From Flavisolibacter tropicus (GTDB taxonomy: Bacteria > Bacteroidota > Bacteroidia > Chitinophagales > Chitinophagaceae), in NCBI RefSeq assembly GCF_001644645.1, contig NZ_CP011390.1, forward strand, positions 248,001 through 312,000: 64,000 bases of DNA, written 5' to 3'. Of the stretch, positions 62,460-64,000 are shown one piece after another. Under the pieces are notes generated by a model, which did not search any database, had not been told where the DNA came from, and saw nothing but the letters and a program-made list of their open reading frames with translations. The position numbers and the translations under genes are program-made. Positions within the stretch are counted from its first letter, which is position 1. Each line of letters begins with the position of its first letter.

Positions 62460-62487
62460 TTGTAATAATTACAGTTTGCTACCTTTG
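62460..62487 (+). promoter_or_regulatory. Predicted promoter of the bacilliredoxin gene
   Basis: TTG at 62460-62462 and TACCTTTG at 62480-62487, spacer 17 bp, fit the Bacteroidota consensus. The start codon is 17 bases downstream. Confidence 0.6.
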
Positions 62488-62503
62488 CAAAAATTATAAT
62501 AGT

Positions 62504-62920
62504 ATGTATCCAGTAGAAATAGTTCAACCCATGAAAGAGGAGTTGACAGAAAATGGTTTTAAAGAATTACTGAATGGCCAGGAAGTGGAATCTCAACTGC
62601 AACAGAAGGGAACAACTTTAGTTATGATCAATTCTGTTTGTGGTTGTTCAGCTGGTACGGCTCGCCCAGGTGTGTTAATGGCTGTTGCAAACGCTGCTAA
62701 GAAACCTGATTTTTTAGCTACATCCTTTGCGGGCTTTGATGTAGAAGCTGTGCAAACCTTGCGTCAACATTTAATGCCTTATCCTCCATCTTCTCCAGCT
62801 ATTGCTTTGTTTAAAGATGGAGAGTTGGTTCATTTTATCGAGCGTCATCAGATTGAGGGCCGTTCTGCACAAATGATTGCAACTAACCTAATCAGTGCAT
62901 TTGACCATTATTGCAACTAA
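62504..62920 (+). CDS. Bacilliredoxin BrxA/BrxB-family protein
   Basis: A 138-residue thioredoxin-fold protein. The active site is the CGC motif at Cys46-Gly47-Cys48 in INSVCGCSAGTARPGV, typical of BrxA/BrxB (YphP/YqiW). These proteins remove bacillithiol from modified protein thiols. Many Bacteroidota make bacillithiol, which would suit this role, but no bacillithiol-synthesis gene is in the window. Other family pieces are SFAGFDVEAVQTLRQHL and PPSSPAIALFKDGELVHFIERHQIEGR. It precedes lgt on the same strand by 86 bp. Confidence 0.93.
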   Translation: MYPVEIVQPMKEELTENGFKELLNGQEVESQLQQKGTTLVMINSVCGCSAGTARPGVLMAVANAAKKPDFLATSFAGFDVEAVQTLRQHLMPYPPSSPAIALFKDGELVHFIERHQIEGRSAQMIATNLISAFDHYCN

Positions 62921-62935
62921 ACTTTCCAAGTAAGT

Positions 62936-62993
62936 AGTTTGTGGTTTGTAGTTATGGACTAATATTGCCGGTTCAAACTATAAACCGCAAACT
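62936..62993. repeat. Imperfect inverted repeat upstream of lgt
   Basis: AGTTTGTGGTTTGTAGTT (62936-62953) pairs with AACTATAAACCGCAAACT (62976-62993), with two G-T wobbles and a 22-nt loop. AAACTATAAAC occurs twice in the right arm region (62975-62985 and 62990-63000). It is possibly a terminator of the bacilliredoxin gene or a leader structure of lgt. Confidence 0.5.
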
Positions 62994-63006
62994 ATAAACG
63001 CTTTAC

Positions 63007-64000
63007 ATGTATCCCAACCTTTACTACGCTTTTAAAGATTTATTTGGAGCTGATATTCCGGCCCTTCGGTTTGTTAATTCATTTGGTTTTTTTGTAGCAC
63101 TTGCATTTTTAGCAGCTGCTTCCATTCTTACAGCAGAGCTTAAACGTAAAAGTAAAGCTGGTTTATTGCAACCGGTTGACGAGCAAGTGTTAGTTGGGCA
63201 GCCAGCAACTCCTTGGGAATTGGCGACCAATTTTATTTTAGGCTTTGTACTGGGATATAAAATTCTTGCTCTTTTCTTTTTAAGTCCTGAAGCAAAAGAA
63301 GATCCTCAGACTTTTATCTTTTCGGGTATGGGTAACTGGCCCTTAGGAATTGGTTTAGGTTTGTTCTTTGCGGGTTTGAAATGGTGGGAAAAAAGAAAGC
63401 GTCAATTACCGCAACCTGAAAAACGAACTGTTCGTATTTGGCCTCAAGATCGGGTAGGAGAGATAACTGTGCTTGCATTGATCTTTGGGATCGTTGGTGC
63501 TAAGCTTTTTGATATTTTTGAGAACTGGAGTGACTTTTTAGAACATCCTGCAGCTTATTTACTTTCTCCTGCAGGGCTAACTTTTTATGGCGGACTTATT
63601 TGTGCTGCCATTGCTATTATTCTATTTGCCAGAAAAAATAAAATTCCTTTGCGTCATTTGGCTGATGCAGTGGCGCCTGCTTTAATGCTGGCTTATGCTA
63701 TTGGCCGTATTGGTTGCCATGTAGCCGGTGATGGTGATTGGGGAATTGTTAATACAAGCCCAAAGCCATTTGAATGGTTGCCTAACTGGATGTGGGCTTA
63801 TAACTATCCTCATAATGTAAATGAGGCTGGTGTTGCTATTCCGGGTTGTGTTGGGCGTTATTGTAATCAACTTCCACAAACTGTTTATCCAACTGCATTT
63901 TATGAAACTATAGCCTCAACAATTTTGTTTTTAATTCTTTGGAGTTTACGCAAAAGGTTAAAACCCTATGGTGCCATTTTTTGCCTCTATCTTATCCTCA
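63007..64000 (+). CDS. lgt: Prolipoprotein diacylglyceryl transferase, partial at window end
   Basis: The first 331 codons of an integral membrane enzyme that transfers diacylglyceryl from phosphatidylglycerol to the Cys of lipoprotein precursors, needed for the many lipoproteins in this window. The frame runs off the window end. About seven membrane helices are visible. The conserved Lgt signature region is present as AYAIGRIGCHVAGDGDWG, with His-Val-Ala-Gly where Asn-Phe is usual in proteobacteria; YPTAFYETIAST follows. An insertion of about 50 residues after the second helix (around 40-75, KRKSKAGLLQPVDEQVLVGQP) makes it longer than E. coli Lgt. The start ATG is in MYPNLYYAFKDLFG. Confidence 0.92.
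   Translation, partial: MYPNLYYAFKDLFGADIPALRFVNSFGFFVALAFLAAASILTAELKRKSKAGLLQPVDEQVLVGQPATPWELATNFILGFVLGYKILALFFLSPEAKEDPQTFIFSGMGNWPLGIGLGLFFAGLKWWEKRKRQLPQPEKRTVRIWPQDRVGEITVLALIFGIVGAKLFDIFENWSDFLEHPAAYLLSPAGLTFYGGLICAAIAIILFARKNKIPLRHLADAVAPALMLAYAIGRIGCHVAGDGDWGIVNTSPKPFEWLPNWMWAYNYPHNVNEAGVAIPGCVGRYCNQLPQTVYPTAFYETIASTILFLILWSLRKRLKPYGAIFCLYLIL

Overview
The window reads as a chromosome segment of a Bacteroidota bacterium, most likely a member of the Chitinophagaceae or a close relative (the family is an inference). The evidence is two SusC/SusD-type outer-membrane nutrient pairs and further TonB-dependent receptors, several outer-membrane beta-barrels, a secreted protein with a C-terminal domain of type IX secretion style, SPII lipoproteins, weak Shine-Dalgarno sites, and many promoters of the Bacteroidota form (TTG, about 17-21 bp, TAnnTTTG).

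Layout. 1-9.3 kb: tail of a TolC-type efflux protein, small lipoprotein and membrane genes, folE (GTP cyclohydrolase I) with a flavin reductase, two beta-barrel proteins and a LytS/LytTR two-component pair. 9.5-14 kb: an ABC ATPase translationally coupled to a very large ABC-permease/M1-aminopeptidase fusion. 14.1-19.1 kb: an accessory zone with a dispersed GACACGGCT repeat family, a complete IS110-family element inserted into one copy of it, an RNA-binding RRM protein, a DUF4062-like gene broken by a stop codon, and tRNA-Arg(UCU). 19.7-33 kb: histidine utilisation (hutH, hutU, hutI, hutG) interleaved with both trehalose routes (OtsA-OtsB fusion and TreS-maltokinase fusion) and a cation/proton antiporter embedded in the hutI-hutG operon. 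33-36.5 kb: SH3 and BON proteins and an ABC-F ATPase. 36.6-49.6 kb: two tandem SusCD systems (the first SusC is frameshifted), then a DUF3347 protein with a TonB-dependent receptor. 49.9-54 kb: a delta-60-repeat secreted protein and two paralogous exported proteins. 54-58.3 kb: thrS, infC, an MmcQ-like gene, rpmI and rplT. 58.4-64 kb: an arginine-decarboxylase-type enzyme, small exported proteins, Hsp20, bacilliredoxin and the start of lgt.

The most striking result is the IS110 element. Its left non-coding end (about 14430-14616) has the architecture of a bridge RNA, and all four guide segments can be read directly: 7-nt matches to the left target, right target, right element end and left element end. 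An uninterrupted copy of the target repeat (17320-17657) lies 2 kb away and acts as a natural empty-site control. It fixes the element boundaries at a duplicated CT dinucleotide. The repeat family the element landed in is itself uncharacterised: it has near-perfect 18-bp terminal inverted repeats and an inner hairpin.

Other notable items are a perfect 18-bp dyad filling the spacer of the promoter for the DUF3347/TonB-receptor operon, a terminator-like hairpin that swallows the start codon of the next gene (59801-59845), and a 33-bp exact repeat shared by two intergenic regions 23 kb apart.
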